Origin: Zoroaster sp. YZ-2022
Taxonomy: Eukaryota > Echinodermata > Asteroidea > Forcipulatida > Zoroasteridae
Assembly (NCBI GenBank): GCA_029582265.1
Contig: CM055830.1
Span: 29,739,172-29,803,171, forward strand
DNA: 64,000 nucleotides
Reading direction: 5' to 3'
Positions within the stretch are counted from its first letter, which is position 1; every line of letters begins with the position of its first letter. A program made the translations under genes and the position numbers. Positions 11,745 through 23,378 of this stretch are shown here, in pieces. The notes below the pieces were generated by a model. That model searched no databases and was not told the DNA's origin. It saw nothing but the letters and a program-made list of their open reading frames with translations.

Positions 11745-12427
11745 TTGAAGGATCTTCTATATCCAAAGTCCACAACCCACCCCAGACTGAGGGATCTTCT
11801 ATATCCAAAGTCCACAACCCACCCCAGACTGAAGGATCTTCTATATCCAAAGTCCACAACCCACCCCAGACTGAAGGATCTTCTATATCCAAAGTCCACA
11901 ACCCACCCCAGACTGAGGGATCTTCTATATCCAAAGTCCACAACCCACCCCAGACTGAGGGATCTTCTATATCCAAAGTCCACAACCCACCCCAGACTGA
12001 GGGATCTTCTATATCCAAAGTCCACAACCCACCCCAGACTGAGGGATCTTCTATATCCAAAGTCCACAACCCACCCCAGACTGAGGGATCTTCTATATCC
12101 AAAGTCCACAACCCACCCCAGACTGAGGGATCTTCTATATCCAAAGTCCACAACCCACCCCAGACTGAGGGATCTTCTATATCCAAAGTCCACAACCCAC
12201 CCCAGACTGAGGGATCTTCTATCCAAAGTCCACAACCCACCCCAGACTGAGGGATCTTCTATATCCAAAGTCCACAACCCACCCCAGACTGAGGGATCTT
12301 CTATATCCAAAGTCCACAACCCACCCCAGACTGAGGGATCTTCTATATCCAAAGTCCACAACCCACCTCAGACTGAAGGATCTTCTATATCCAAAGTCCA
12401 TAACCCACCCCAGACTGAGGGATCTCC
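11745..12427. repeat. 42-bp minisatellite, about 16 copies
   Basis: The unit contains GGATCTTCTATATCC, AAAGTCCACAACCC and ACCCCAGACTGA. Copies are almost identical; one near 12210 lacks two bases. Because 42 is divisible by 3 and the unit lacks stops in several frames, long artificial frames appear on both strands. The right arm has about 10-11 copies at 50283-50735. Confidence 0.95.
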
Positions 12428-12767
12428 TAAGTTAACCACCCTCCTTCCCCCCGTGCTTGTCAACAACTGATTCGGTTCATGTGAGCACTCCTTCCCCCAA
12501 CTCCTAGGATCCTAGTCTCAACGAACTAATCCTCCAGCATCCTGTCATCGCATAATCCTCCAGCAACCTACTTAAGCAGCAGCATTTCCCAGACTCCGGC
12601 ATTCTCCTGAGGAAGATCAGAGCACACTGATCGAAACGTCGAGTTATACCTCCAGTTCTTTTCAGAACTAATTACTACTCATCAATTGAGAATTTCACAT
12701 GGTGTCACCGCAATTAGTCTTACTTATCCTCCTCACCATGCAAAGCTTCAAGTTTTACCTTGTCATA

Positions 12768-13380
12768 ACATGTTTAATTTGCAATAATGTAGGTCTTTTG
12801 TACTTGGGGAAAGTAGTATTTTGTAAAGTCAAGTTAGGGGGGATTTTTTCCTCTGGTAAAGACATGCACACACTTAATTGAGAGTTCGCCATGCTTGACC
12901 AAAAACTGAGGTAGTGAGAGAGTGGAGAACTCTGGAATGACTATTTGAAAGAGGGTGATGTTCCCTTACATGTTCAATTCTTTTTCATAAAAATGCATGA
13001 GAAGTAAAAATTCTTTAAGAAAAAGACACATCCGTTTTACGTCTTACACATATCCATAAAGAATACTGTGTCAAAGAATTAGCAGAATTGAGTAATGTAA
13101 CAAAGTTATATTAAAATAAGTTTTGGAGTGCTCACTTTGGCTCCTGTGGAAGGTACCAAAGTTTAAACAATATCACCATACAAAATGATATCATAAAAAA
13201 TTACTGCAATAAGTCTGCACAGAAGGGTGTGGGAAAGGGAAAAAAATGGGTAATTGCGCAAAGAAACACATTGGGGTAGACATGGTAAGGTAGACGTGGT
13301 AAAAGGGTGTTTTTTTATATGTAGAAACGAGGAAGGGATAAGAGTGTGCTCACAGAGGGAAAGTCAACATCAAGGAACTT
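12768..13380. other. Upstream of gypsy pol, nothing recognised
   Basis: Mirrored at about 49341-49960. It would be the place for gag or protease of the gypsy element, but no retroviral-type zinc knuckle, protease motif or LTR is visible. Confidence 0.4.
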
Positions 13381-14372
13381 TCTTTGTTGACTCAATTTGG
13401 CGATATAAATACCATAAAATATGGTACTTTAGTAAAAGCACACACTACGACAGCCTTGGTCAAGTCAAATGCACCCATTGCACTTGCCAAGAAAAAGGAT
13501 GGTTGCTTTAGAATATGCGTAGATTATCGTCTTAATTTGAAAACACAAAAAAGACGCCTTTCATTTCATTTCTGGATGCTGCAGTTGGTGCTAAGTTGTT
13601 TACATCACTTGATTTGGTGAGTGGGTATCACCAAGTCAGTGCGAGAAGAAGATCGGGAGAAAACAGCCTTTATCACTCACTCCCATGGGATTGTACGAGT
13701 ATATGTACAAATGCCTTTTGGTCTCTGTGGAGCCCCAGCCATAATTCCAACGTTTAATGCAATGGTGTGTTGGTGATATGACCTATCAGCTGTTGTTTGT
13801 GTATTTAGATGACATCTGTATCTATTCTAGAAAGCATGACATGGATTGAAGCTCAAGTCCTCGAAATGCCATTTATTTCACAAAGAGATTCACAGAGATC
13901 ATGGTCATGTTTTATAATAATAATAATGGACACTTATATTGTGTCCATAAGTTTGATGCTGATGGCACATGACATTTTATCAGAGAAAGGTATTTCAACT
14001 GAAGATGCCTTAGTAGGAGTTTGTCAAGGTCATGACCCTAAGTTCTTTCGTTATAGATGGTCACATGAGTGTCAGGAAGTCTTTGAGTCCTTGAAATCAA
14101 ACTTTTCCACTACTCCTGTTTTAGCTTTTGCAGATTTTTCTAGACCATTCACTCTTGATGTACAATAGACGGAAGCCTGTCTGGGCTTGGTGCTGTTTTA
14201 TCCCAAATCCAAGACGGTAGTGAACGTGTAATTGCATATGCTAGTCGTTCCCTTTGAGACAATGAGAAAAGATGGAGAAGTATAGTTCATGGAAATTGGA
14301 ATTACTAGGTCTGAAGTGGGCAGTGACAGATAAGTTTAAAGATTACAGTTTGTTGCACAAAAGGACAACAAT
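13381..14372 (+). pseudogene. Ty3/gypsy-like RT and RNase H fragment, left arm
   Basis: A broken pol fragment. In order there are a KKDGCFRICVDYR block, SLDLVSGYHQV, MPFGLCGAPA and a YLDD palm motif in a shifted frame. RNase H follows with ECQEVFESLK, the TPVLAFADFSRPF motif and an SGLGAVLSQ / VIAYASRSL stretch. A two-base insertion after the GAPA codons and several stops break it, whereas the mirror copy keeps the GAPA-to-YLDD frame open. Integrase lies 3.5 kb downstream because a hAT element and a LINE fragment sit between. No LTRs were found. Confidence 0.85.
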
Positions 14373-14499
14373 GTGTTAAAGTACATGTATAACAATAAAA
14401 CCGTTTACAAATAAATACTAGTACATGTAGGTACATGCATGTATCTCATTTTTTTATCTCTATATTTAATGACCCTAATGGAGATGTTGTGTTTTGTTA

Positions 14500-16830
14500 A
14501 AGATGATAATCAAGTTCCATACGACGCACCGAAATTTGACTAAAAGTGTCAATCACTGAATCAAAGTTAACTTGTTCAGAGAAATCTCGCTCTATGCTTA
14601 GTATGACTAACGAGGAAAGCCTTTCTTCCATCATTGTGGATCTGAGGTAGGTTTGTCAGCTTATAGTCGGCTGAAGATACCGCAATGGTACCCAGTATTC
14701 TGTAAAAAAAGGTCAAGTTTGGAAAGCCGCTATGAATGTCCCATTTCTTAATCATTATGCAACATTTTCTGTACGGTGTTTTGGAGGATCATCTGCAAAT
14801 TCTGGCGTGCTTTTATAGAAGTGACAAAACTGGTTCTACTCTGTTTTGGCAAGGTCAATGTCATCCTCGTACATGTACATAGATGCAAAGTGTTCAAAAC
14901 CCTCAGTATCATATAAATGTCCATTCATAAGACACTTAAAGGGGACTACCATAGTCTGGAAATCACTAAAGCGCGACTGTCCGACTAGTGTATCGTGTAT
15001 CTTGAAGAATACAGTAAACTTATCAACAGGATTTGTTATTGGCTCATCATGAGCCATCTCACCAAGCATGCGTCTGTCTTGAATTCAGTAGACACCACTT
15101 CGATTGTGGCTGTGGCACGTACTTCCTTCAAAATATCATCAAAGACTTTGCTTGATCTTTGCTGTTTCAAATTTTCAATTGCTGAATCTATCAGAGTACT
15201 TGCCATTACAAGATGCAAAGAAGTTTGCTGCAAATACTCAGAAATAGTATTCATTTCGCAAAGAACTTTGAACCAAATGTCAGTCATGATAACAAATTCA
15301 AATTTGCTGAAGAATTCCAGTAAAACCTCCAGCTTCAGCTTTTATTTCTGGGCACGTTTTGTTCTCTACAATATCTTCTAAGGCTAACAGCAGCACAGTG
15401 TACAATGTTTTGAGTGCTTTTACACAATCGTGTCTACAATACCATCTAGTTTCACAAAGGCGTTGTAATTTTGTCTTCTCCATGTTTAACTTTTCTTGAG
15501 CACTTTCTAAGTAAATCAATCGAGGTTGACTTGGAGTAAGAAAAATGTGTACACCTTATGAATAGTACCAAAAAAGTGACTGCTTCGGTACAGTTACCAC
15601 AGACATCTGCAAGAACCAAGTTTAGGTTTTGTGCACAACAATGTACATATAAGGCATTCTTATTCACTTCTTTAACTCTAGTCTGTAACCCAGAAATATG
15701 AGCTCGCACATTAGCAGCACCATCATATGACTGAGATCTTATCAGTTGGATATCAAGCCCTAAATGTGTAAGAGTTTTCTTCAGTGTTAAACAGTGTCTT
15801 AGAATCACTCTCTTGGATACTGAATTGCTCGTCCACATAGTGCAAGCAAAAGGAAAATTGGTCATTATGTGACATATCAATTGTAGAATCCAGTATGACA
15901 CCATAGTAATGCACATTTTTTACTTCACTTATAATCTGTGATCTAACATTTCCTCCCAGTGTGTCAATGAATTCGTTTTGGATATGTGGACTGAGGTAAT
16001 TTGCATTCTTTGGTGCTGTTGCACTATGGTGAGCTAAAATGCCATCATATTTTTCTTAACTTCAAGCGTTGTATTGCTTGCATCATCAGATGAGCAGCTT
16101 CACAATGTGCTGGTGTGTGTTCATGAGTTTTGAATTTGTCCGTTGCCTTTTTCCAAGTGGACTCGTAATCTTTTTTACCTCTGTTGGCAAAACCCCAGCA
16201 TGGGAAACAGTAAGCGCTATTAGTAGTGGATGAATATGTAAGCCATTCACAATATGATTTCATTTTTTTCAGTTGAGGAAAATACCAGTCCCGGCTGAAC
16301 GCTAGCCCCTTTTCATTGCGAACAAACTTGAAAGTGTCATTTAATCCCGGTTTACAAGGTCCATGAGACCATGGAGGTAAAATTCTATTTTTACCTCCAT
16401 GATGAGACAATGTAGTTTCAATAAGCTCAGGAGTAATTGGGCTATTTGTTAACAATGCAGCGTCTGTAGGAAATTCTTTGGTTTTATCTTCATTAGAGAT
16501 ATGCTCCTCCCAGGACATGCGGCTCAATTTCTTCGCTGTCATGGCAAGTGGAAGGCTGGAATGACGTTGCACTATCGCCGATGCCCTCCCGGGTGTCTTG
16601 TACTTTCTGCAGTTTAAAAAGTGATGATTTTTGTCTTGCCATACATTTTTTAAAACTTTTTGGCCTGGGTGTTTGGATTCTGTATGATTTTTCAGTTTGT
16701 CGCGTTGACATTTATGCTTACAATAAGCTCATTCGGCTTGTTCTTTTGTGATGACATCAGTGGTCGATATACATGTAATAGGATGATGTGACTTTACCTT
16801 AAAGTTTATTCTTCTCATGTAGGGCTAAAG
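14500..16830 (-). pseudogene. hAT-family transposase (TTF zinc finger / DUF4371 type), left arm
   Basis: Several frames together cover a hAT transposase. Near its start (about 16690-16640) is a C-x2-C...H finger. Next come a TTF-type zinc finger (GLAFSRDWYF, CFPCWGF, H/C residues, about 16330-16060) and a DUF4371-like core (about 15970-15530, including LDIQLIRSQSYDGAANV). The C-terminal dimerisation segment has ERLSSLVILSIERDF near 14640-14520. Stops and frameshifts separate the blocks, so it is dead. It is opposite in orientation to the gypsy pol it interrupts. The mirrored copy has the same layout, so the insertion predates the arm duplication. Confidence 0.85.
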
Positions 16831-17379
16831 CTGTTTACACTACGGTACCATTGGTATGTCTACTGCTTGTCACCAGCTCGTGATTTGTAGTCTCGTCCTT
16901 AATGGTGCAGTTGGATTTGATTATGCTCACTCGTCACTCCATACATTTATGTTAGCAATTGAGCCCCATGCAGTCTGGGACTGAGACTACAGCATTTGGA
17001 GAGTAGGCCTACATGTCAGACCTAATGTCAGACCTAATGTCAGACCTAACCAGGAAGGCGCTCGGCCAGTGAAATGCCAAAATTATCAAACTCGACCCCA
17101 TCCCTAGCTGTGACTTACCAGTAGATGGTTCATATTCACCAACCAATCCCTGCATAGGTAGATTTGACACTGATTCAACAATGTGCTCTTAAAGAGGAAA
17201 TAGAGAATCGGATTAGTAAACTGGCAGATTGTCAGATTCTTGGGCCAGCAATTGAAAATGCTTTGTCACTTGCTTTCTGAAAAGTGCATAGAATATTAAA
17301 TGTACCACGAGACTCTAAACCACCCTCGATCTTGGGCATGAGATCAATTGCATTAGATATAAGTAGGGAATAGATTGGA
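16831..17379. other. Spacer with a short tandem repeat
   Basis: Three copies of a ~12-base GTCAGACCTAAT unit near 17012-17048, mirrored near 45674-45710. Otherwise unassigned; the left part may include the hAT terminus. Confidence 0.5.
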
Positions 17380-17640
17380 TTTAACATTATACATGTTTAT
17401 GGCTGTTTTATACATTAGTTGGAAGCCAGTGAAGCTTTATGATGAATGGTGAAGTGTGTAACTGCTTTAGATAAGAGAATTTGACATTGGAAGCTTTTAA
17501 TAATTGTTTTGGAGTTTCTGTAATCTATGAATATCAGATTGTTTCAGTCTATTGAGAACTGAACTGAACAATAATCTAATCTTGAAAGTAACGATCGCGA
17601 GGCTCTAATAGAAGCATGACAGGTGTCAGCATCTACATGT
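17380..17640 (-). pseudogene. LINE RT C-terminal fragment, left arm
   Basis: The minus strand encodes pieces of the thumb/C-terminal region of a CR1/jockey-type RT: SRLDYCNS (damaged by a four-base insertion), RLQKLQN and LHWLP. The best-preserved version is the third copy at 54860-55046. It is one of two insertions separating gypsy RNase H from integrase. Confidence 0.65.
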
Positions 17641-17929
17641 ATGTACTTTCGGATTCAGCTGATGTTGCAGATATAATGATTGGCTGATCTGCAAACAGTA
17701 GTGATATGATTGCTCATTGTCATTGTAGAGTCAAAGACAAAGCCAAGATTTCGAAGTGATGAAGGTTTTCAAATTAAACGTTTCTCTTTGATGAATGGCG
17801 TACTTCATAGGAAAGTCAAAGATCCAAAGTAGGGAAGCTTGACTCAAATTGTATTGCCTTCATCTTTAAAGCCCAACCATCCTCACATTAAGTCTACATG
17901 ACTAGTTTGGTCATCGGGGTATAGAAAGA

Positions 17930-18790
17930 ACTCTCTCTTTAGTTCATTCCTACTGCTATTGGCCTAGTATGTATGCTGACATTAAAAAGTAGATTGGGAA
18001 TTGTGAGCAGTGTGCAGTTGCTAAACTTCCTAGACCTGCAGTCAGAAACCCTCTTGGTCAATTGGTTGCAAGTAATCCTTTGAATGTCATAGCCATTGAC
18101 AGTACGCTTTTAGAGTCTACTTCTGACAGAACAGAGAATGTTCTTGTGATTACTGATGAAGTTCACTATTGCCATACCAACAAAGGATCACACTGCTAAA
18201 ACAATAACATCTGTTTTTGTTAAAGACTGGTTTTTAAAGTATACTGTACCTGTAAAAAATTCATTCAGATCAGGAAGACTATTTGAGTCTAATTTATTTT
18301 CTCATCTCTGTATTAATACAACATAAATAAATCTCACACAACAGCATACCACCCTCAAGTGAATGCTCAATGTGAAAGATTTATTAGGACAATTTTGTGG
18401 AAACTTTCAGCAAAGTATTGTTGGTCTAGGTTTCTTCCTGAGATGACTTATGCATATAAATTCTACACCACATTCATCAGAATGTTTCTCTTACGGCCAA
18501 CGAAGATTGCAAAAAGCCTATCAACTTGCAATGTCTAAAAATCAACAGCAGCTAATTAGGAGAATAGCAGATTTATGATCGTAAAGCAAATCCTAACATC
18601 GGAGATCATTTTTATATGCGTAACCATGCCAGGGGTTGGAATAAGATCCAATATAGTTATCTTCCAGATAAATATCTGATTGTTGGTAAACCAGATCCCA
18701 ATAATTTTGTTTACATGGTTAAATTGGCAGAGGGAGGTGATACAGAAAGACTGTTAATTCTCTTGAGCTAAAGTTGGTCTCTACATGTCT
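17930..18790 (+). pseudogene. Ty3/gypsy-like integrase fragment, left arm
   Basis: Parts of a retroelement integrase: a CxxC zinc pair (CEQCAVAKLPRP), the first core Asp in NVIAIDSTLLES, and the HTTAYHPQVNAQCERF motif around the third acidic residue. Stops and frameshifts are frequent. It should be contiguous with 13381-14372 but is displaced by later insertions. Confidence 0.8.
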
Positions 18791-18964
18791 CGTAAATGCT
18801 AAGCTCATTATTGAGTCTGTTTGTCAACGAAGTACAACAAATCATTCTTCACTGATTCCAATTCCAGTTCGGAATATGACTTTGATATTGATATTGAGAA
18901 ATATAAGTTACCATCCTTTAGGCGATTACAACGAAAGGAAAACATAAAAACCCTTTCCGAGAAC

Positions 18965-19855
18965 TTCAGGTGTGAAATGCACACAAAAGAAAAAGATTAA
19001 AAAATCAGAGTTAGGTAGTGGTCCTTGGACCAGACAAAAGATGGATTACACATGAATAGATAGAGGTACTAGGAGTTTTTGGCTGGAAGAAAAGATAGAT
19101 TAGCAAAAAAGCAGAGACAGACGGGAATAAACAAAGCAGACAGATAGACTATACCATCAAAATAAAAGTAAAAGAATGTAAAAATAAATGTAAAAAATTC
19201 TGTGGAGAAGAAAATGAATCATCATTAGTCATTCCCTTCCTATATGTTGAGACCATGGGTGTGGTGTTGATACGCGGGATCCACATCTTTTTACTGATGA
19301 GACGGACCAATTCCCTGCGGTTACCAAGCACTCAATACCCTTCAAAATCATGTCAGAAATGAAATCATTAGGTAGATTGAAGTGCTGGCCCACCTTTATA
19401 TTCACTTGGTAACTGCAGGAAGTCGGTCCATCTCAGCAGAGAAACGATGTGGTGCAGGTGTATCCACACCATTCACCCCCATGGTCTCAACATACAGGAA
19501 GGGAATGACTAATTTTCTATTTTTCTTTCTCAACAATCTATATCCATGTCTTTACATTTGTTTGCTTGTTAGTCTATTTGTCTGTTTTTTTTATACTCTC
19601 CCTGTCTGACCCCTTCATTTTCACTCATCTTTTGCTTTGTTCTTTCAGCCAAGAACTCCTTTAATCCCTCTTTTGTCCGATCTTAGGACCACAACCTGAC
19701 TCTGCTTTTTGTACCTTTTTCTTTTGTGTTCATTTTACATGTGACTAACTTCTGTTCACTCTTGCGTTTATGTATGTTGTTTGTATTCCGTCCCATTTTG
19801 CCTTTGAGAAAGAACCTGCTATTTTCGAAACGTAAGGCCAATATCCATTATTTTG
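18965..19855. repeat. Foldback element, left arm
   Basis: Sequence at 18965-19330 is the imperfect reverse complement of 19385-19790, with the axis near 19360. Shared landmarks are ACACAAAAGAAAAAG, GGACAAAAGA, CATGGTCTCAACATA and GGGAATGACTAA. The right edge ends CGAAACGTAAGGCC. The mirrored copy is 42843-43750. Confidence 0.75.
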
Positions 19856-19950
19856 CAATTTCTTTAATACTCGGGTGATTGTAACCAGCCAGACTTCAGG
19901 GTATGCAGCCAGGCACTTGTAGATATAAATTATGTAATTCTTTGTAAATT
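19856..19950. repeat. Single copy of the 80-bp unit that is amplified in the right arm
   Basis: One monomer next to the foldback edge, with GTAACCAGCCAGACTTC, GGGTATGCAGCCAGGC and TTGTAGATATAAATTATG. The right arm carries about 40 copies at the mirrored position (39591-42842). Confidence 0.9.
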
Positions 19951-21781
19951 GCACCCGTACTTGAGATTTTGGTATAACATGTCCATACAGCGCCCTCTTT
20001 AGTTTGAAGTTAACCATGCGCTACATGTCATGTGGTATGTAGTCAAATTTGCACAAAGCATTCAATTTAAAAGCCTTTTTTTTATCCCAATGTAAGTTAT
20101 GTAAGCTGCGATAGATTTTGCGCATTCCAGTAGTTTACATGTTGAGATAGCAAGCATGTGGTGGTCATTTCCAACTTCCACTGTTGCAGCCAACACATCA
20201 ATTTTTCGAGCATTTTGTATCGCCAGAAAAAAAGTTGTTCTTGTCCCTCGTCTTCAGAGTTTGGGCATCTCATCATGAGGCATGAGCTGCAAGGAAACTA
20301 CTGGTAAGTTCTCGCAACTGAATTTTAATGGATATTTATTGTTTATTCACAAAAGACCAAGGTCAACACTCTAATTGTATAAAATCCTGACTAGAGATTG
20401 ACTAATTTTGCATTTTCACAGCATGTATTTAGAGCCAGATACTTTTAGAGACACATAAAATAATCATATAACAGAATGTATCCTAACCATTTATCTATTA
20501 GAAAAATTAGAGATATTGAGCAATATCGGAAAAGTGCCTGTTCTTTTGGGCAGCCCTTTAAATTTTACCCTTACGTTAATGAATTCTGTAATAAATAAGA
20601 ATTGAATAATCTGATGAGCAAGGAGAGAAGGAAATAATGTAAAATACAACTGCAACTTTTATGTCCAAATATGACAAAATATCACAGATTTTCATTTAAA
20701 AGATGATCGAGGATACACTTATTTAATAAGGAGAGGGAAGTGTATAGTCAAGTGAGGAATGGAAATGAAATTTTGGACATGGTGAGCACTATATAGGCCT
20801 ATGCAAATCCAGTGAGATACTGGCATTTTTGTCGTCTGCCCAAAACACAATGTTTAGGGTTCGACATTCTTTCCGAAGTGAATAATCTAAGCAAGGTGTA
20901 TAAAATAATAAGTGAATAATTTGAGCAAGTTTTATAAAGAGTTGAAACTGGGAATAATGAAGATTTTCATGCATTGTAGATTGTAGATATTTGTAACAGA
21001 TTGCAATATTTCGAATATGGATCACTTCATTATTTTAACTTGGAATCTTTCGTTATATTTTAGGTCAAAAGTGCAATGATGTAATGACTGTCGTTTTGAC
21101 GGTAGTATAGTAGTGTGATTTATACTGAATAAACCAGAACTATAAAACTCATATTTTGTTTCCAAGAAGATCTTTGTCAGTTGTGTACCTTCAATCTTAC
21201 ACCTTCGTTACAAGAAATAAAGTAGAAACGATATTTTTGTTTTGATCATCCCCATATAATCAGGGAGGGGGCACACAACATTTCAAAGTTCTGTTACATT
21301 TTTGTCTAATCAAGTTATGTAGTAGATCCTGTGGACGCTCAAATGTTTAAGCCCCAATATGCATGAACTATGCAGAGTTCATCAAATCAATTGAAATGTT
21401 TGATAAATTAAAAAGATAATTTGACATAATTTTGATTATTTCATGTGCTGGATATCATTTTGATGATGCTGTAACGATATGTTCAAAAACAAACATAAAA
21501 CCTCAAAAAGAAACAGAAATTCCCGTTTCCCATGCCCATTCAAATCTGTATACAAATAAGTGATAAGGCTTCCCCTTGGCTCGTGAGTGTATATATAGGT
21601 CGATATATAGTGCGGTGACGAGAGAATAGAGTATTCCCATCAGGTTTTATTTTTCATCATTTTAAAATTCCGATATTCGTTTCAATAAATTTCATACCCT
21701 AAATATTCATCAAAACCAGACCGAACCGAACTAAACCAATATACAGCAATCCGTAGATATCTGATCCTTCTATTTGTACAG
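19951..21781. other. Non-coding sequence upstream of FA58C exon, left arm
   Basis: Mirrored at 37762-39590 with high similarity. No further exon, RNA gene or transposon recognised. It ends in a polypyrimidine-like stretch and TTTGTACAG splice acceptor. Confidence 0.5.
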
Positions 21782-21975
21782 GTGCCTGGTGTGCAGGGGA
21801 CATATATCAGAACCAGTGGATTCGTGTGGACCTGGAGGAGTCAGTTACAGTCACTGGCATCATCACACAAGGGCGTGCCGATTATTGGGAATGGACAAAG
21901 TCATATAAAATAAAGTACGGTGACAACGAGGGTGATTTGATCTACGTGACTGGAGCCGATGGGTTACCATTGGAG
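21782..21975 (+). CDS. Discoidin / F5/8 type C (FA58C) domain exon, left arm
   Basis: An internal exon of 194 bases between TTTGTACAG and GTAAGG. The first two bases complete a split codon, and 64 full codons follow. The product matches the first part of an FA58C (discoidin) domain: an AWCAG start, NQWIRVDLEESVTVTGIITQG (split here only by function), then WTKSYKIKYGDN and IYVTGADGLPLE. FA58C domains are secreted or cell-surface modules that bind glycans, lipids or proteins through loops. Compared with the right-arm exon, all differences fall in three patches (codons about 1-9, 33-38 and 52-56), all replacing amino acids. No neighbouring exon is visible, so the gene may be partial or a stranded exon copy. 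The domain call is confident; expression is unknown. Confidence 0.75.
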
Positions 21976-22253
21976 GTAAGGTCCTATCAAGATGACATAC
22001 TTGCACTGTTGTCATATTTTACCTCGAATCAATATACTATAGCAAATGAGACCCATGGTTATTATTCACATAGTGCTACGTTAAATGTACTAACTCATAA
22101 TAGACATGGTATAGTTCTTACGCAATACAAAATGTCAAGTCTTAAATAAAATGTATAAGTTTCTATACCTGAAATCATTATTAATGTATAAAATACACAA
22201 ATAAGAAAATAAGAAATCTCCAAAATAAAGAAACAAAGTGAACAAAAAGTTTA
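21976..22253. other. Intron sequence after FA58C exon, left arm
   Basis: Starts with the GTAAGG donor. It differs from the mirrored right-arm intron (about 37300-37567) by scattered single bases and small indels only. Open frames that run from the exon into it are read-through. Confidence 0.6.
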
Positions 22254-22995
22254 AACAACGTCATGTAGGATCATCCACCTATTATGGGTATAAGGGCGGG
22301 CAACAACGTCATGTAGGATCATCCACCTATTATGGGTAAGGGCGGGCAACAACGTCATGTAGGATCATCCACCTATTATGGGTAAGGGCGGGCACCAACG
22401 TCATGTAGGATCATCCACCTATTATGGGTAAGGGCAGGGCAACAACGTCATGTTGTATCATCCACCTATTATGGGTAGGGGCGGGCAACAACGTCATGTT
22501 GGATCATACACCTTTTATGGGTAAGGGCGGGCAACAACGTCATGTAGGATCATCCACCTATTATGGGTAAGGGCGGGCAACAACGTCATGTAGGATCATC
22601 CACCTATTATGGGTAAGGGCGGGCAACAACGTCATGTAGGATCATCCACCTAATTATGGGTAAGGGCGGGCAACAACGTCATGTAGGATCATCCACCTAT
22701 TATGGGTAGGGGCGGGCAACAACGTCATGTAGGATCATCCACCTGTTATGGGTAGGGGCGGGCAACAACGTCATGTAGGATCATCCACCTGTTATGGGTA
22801 GGGGCGGGCAACAACGTCATGAAAGATCATCCACCTGTTATGGGTAGGGGCGGGCAACAACGTCATGTAGGATCATCCACCTGTTATGGGTAAGGGCGGG
22901 CAACAACGTCATGTAGGATCATCCACCTGTTATGGGTAGGGGCGGGCAACAACGTCATGTAGGATCATCCACCTATTATGGGTAGGGGCAGGGGC
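22254..22995. repeat. 46-bp minisatellite, about 16 copies, left arm only
   Basis: The unit contains CAACAACGTCATGTAGG, ATCATCCACCTATTATGGG and TAAGGGCGGG, with A/G and T/C variants grouped by neighbours. The right arm has just about one unit at 37256-37290. Confidence 0.95.
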
Positions 22996-23019
22996 ACGGG
23001 CACACATAATTTCAAATTT

Positions 23020-23093
23020 CCCTTGTCGGCGCCTTTGAATGGCTTCTAGATTAAGTGTGCCTTACAAATGATTTATTATTATTATTATTATTA
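23020..23093 (+). mobile_element. Retroposon 3' tail remnant with (TTA)n
   Basis: GGCGCCTTTGAATGGC...GTGTGCCTTACAAATG followed by TTA repeats resembles the tail of LINE/SINE elements seen at 9500-9597 and 61200-61275. Mirrored at about 37160-37240. Confidence 0.5.
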
Positions 23094-23378
23094 ATATGTT
23101 TGAAGGGGGAAAATGACCAATGTCAATATGTCCAATATGTTATTCCTGTTATTATAAATTATGACATGATTTTATTATCTGTATTTAGCTGTTGCAGCAG
23201 ATCAAATCAATTTCCCTGAATAATCCAAGCTTCAAAAGTCAACAGTAATTCTACGTTCGCACAACCATTGAGAAATAATTTGCAAAAACTACCGAGACAG
23301 TTTCGGTACATGTTGATCAAACCCTGTCTTAAAAAGAAATAAACCCTCTGATAACATCATAGCATATATTATTTTATA

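Larger units (their letters stand above)
10791..12767. mobile_element. Inverted-repeat element carrying the 42-bp minisatellite, left arm
   Basis: About 155 bases at 10791-10947 are the inverted complement of 12604-12767. Both contain CTCCTGAGGA, a short stem, (G)AAACGT, AGTTCTTTTCAGAACTAA, TTACTACTCA and GGTGTCACCGCAA. The interior holds the minisatellite and AT-rich filler. The ends resemble the region around 25575-25650 and have a degenerate hammerhead-like core, so a Penelope-like or retrozyme relative is possible but unproven. Confidence 0.6.

Noticed and set aside
11745..12470. 241-codon frame of repeated DLLYPKSTTHPRLR-type units, and minus-strand partners
   Set aside because: Produced by a 42-bp minisatellite that is open in several frames on both strands; no start context, domain or conservation of one frame.
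12604..12660. Second active hammerhead ribozyme
   Set aside because: Core boxes and stem II are present, but stem I cannot pair and stem III is only two bases.
22254..22995. CRISPR-like array
   Set aside because: Head-to-tail 46-bp units with no unique spacers, in a eukaryotic context.
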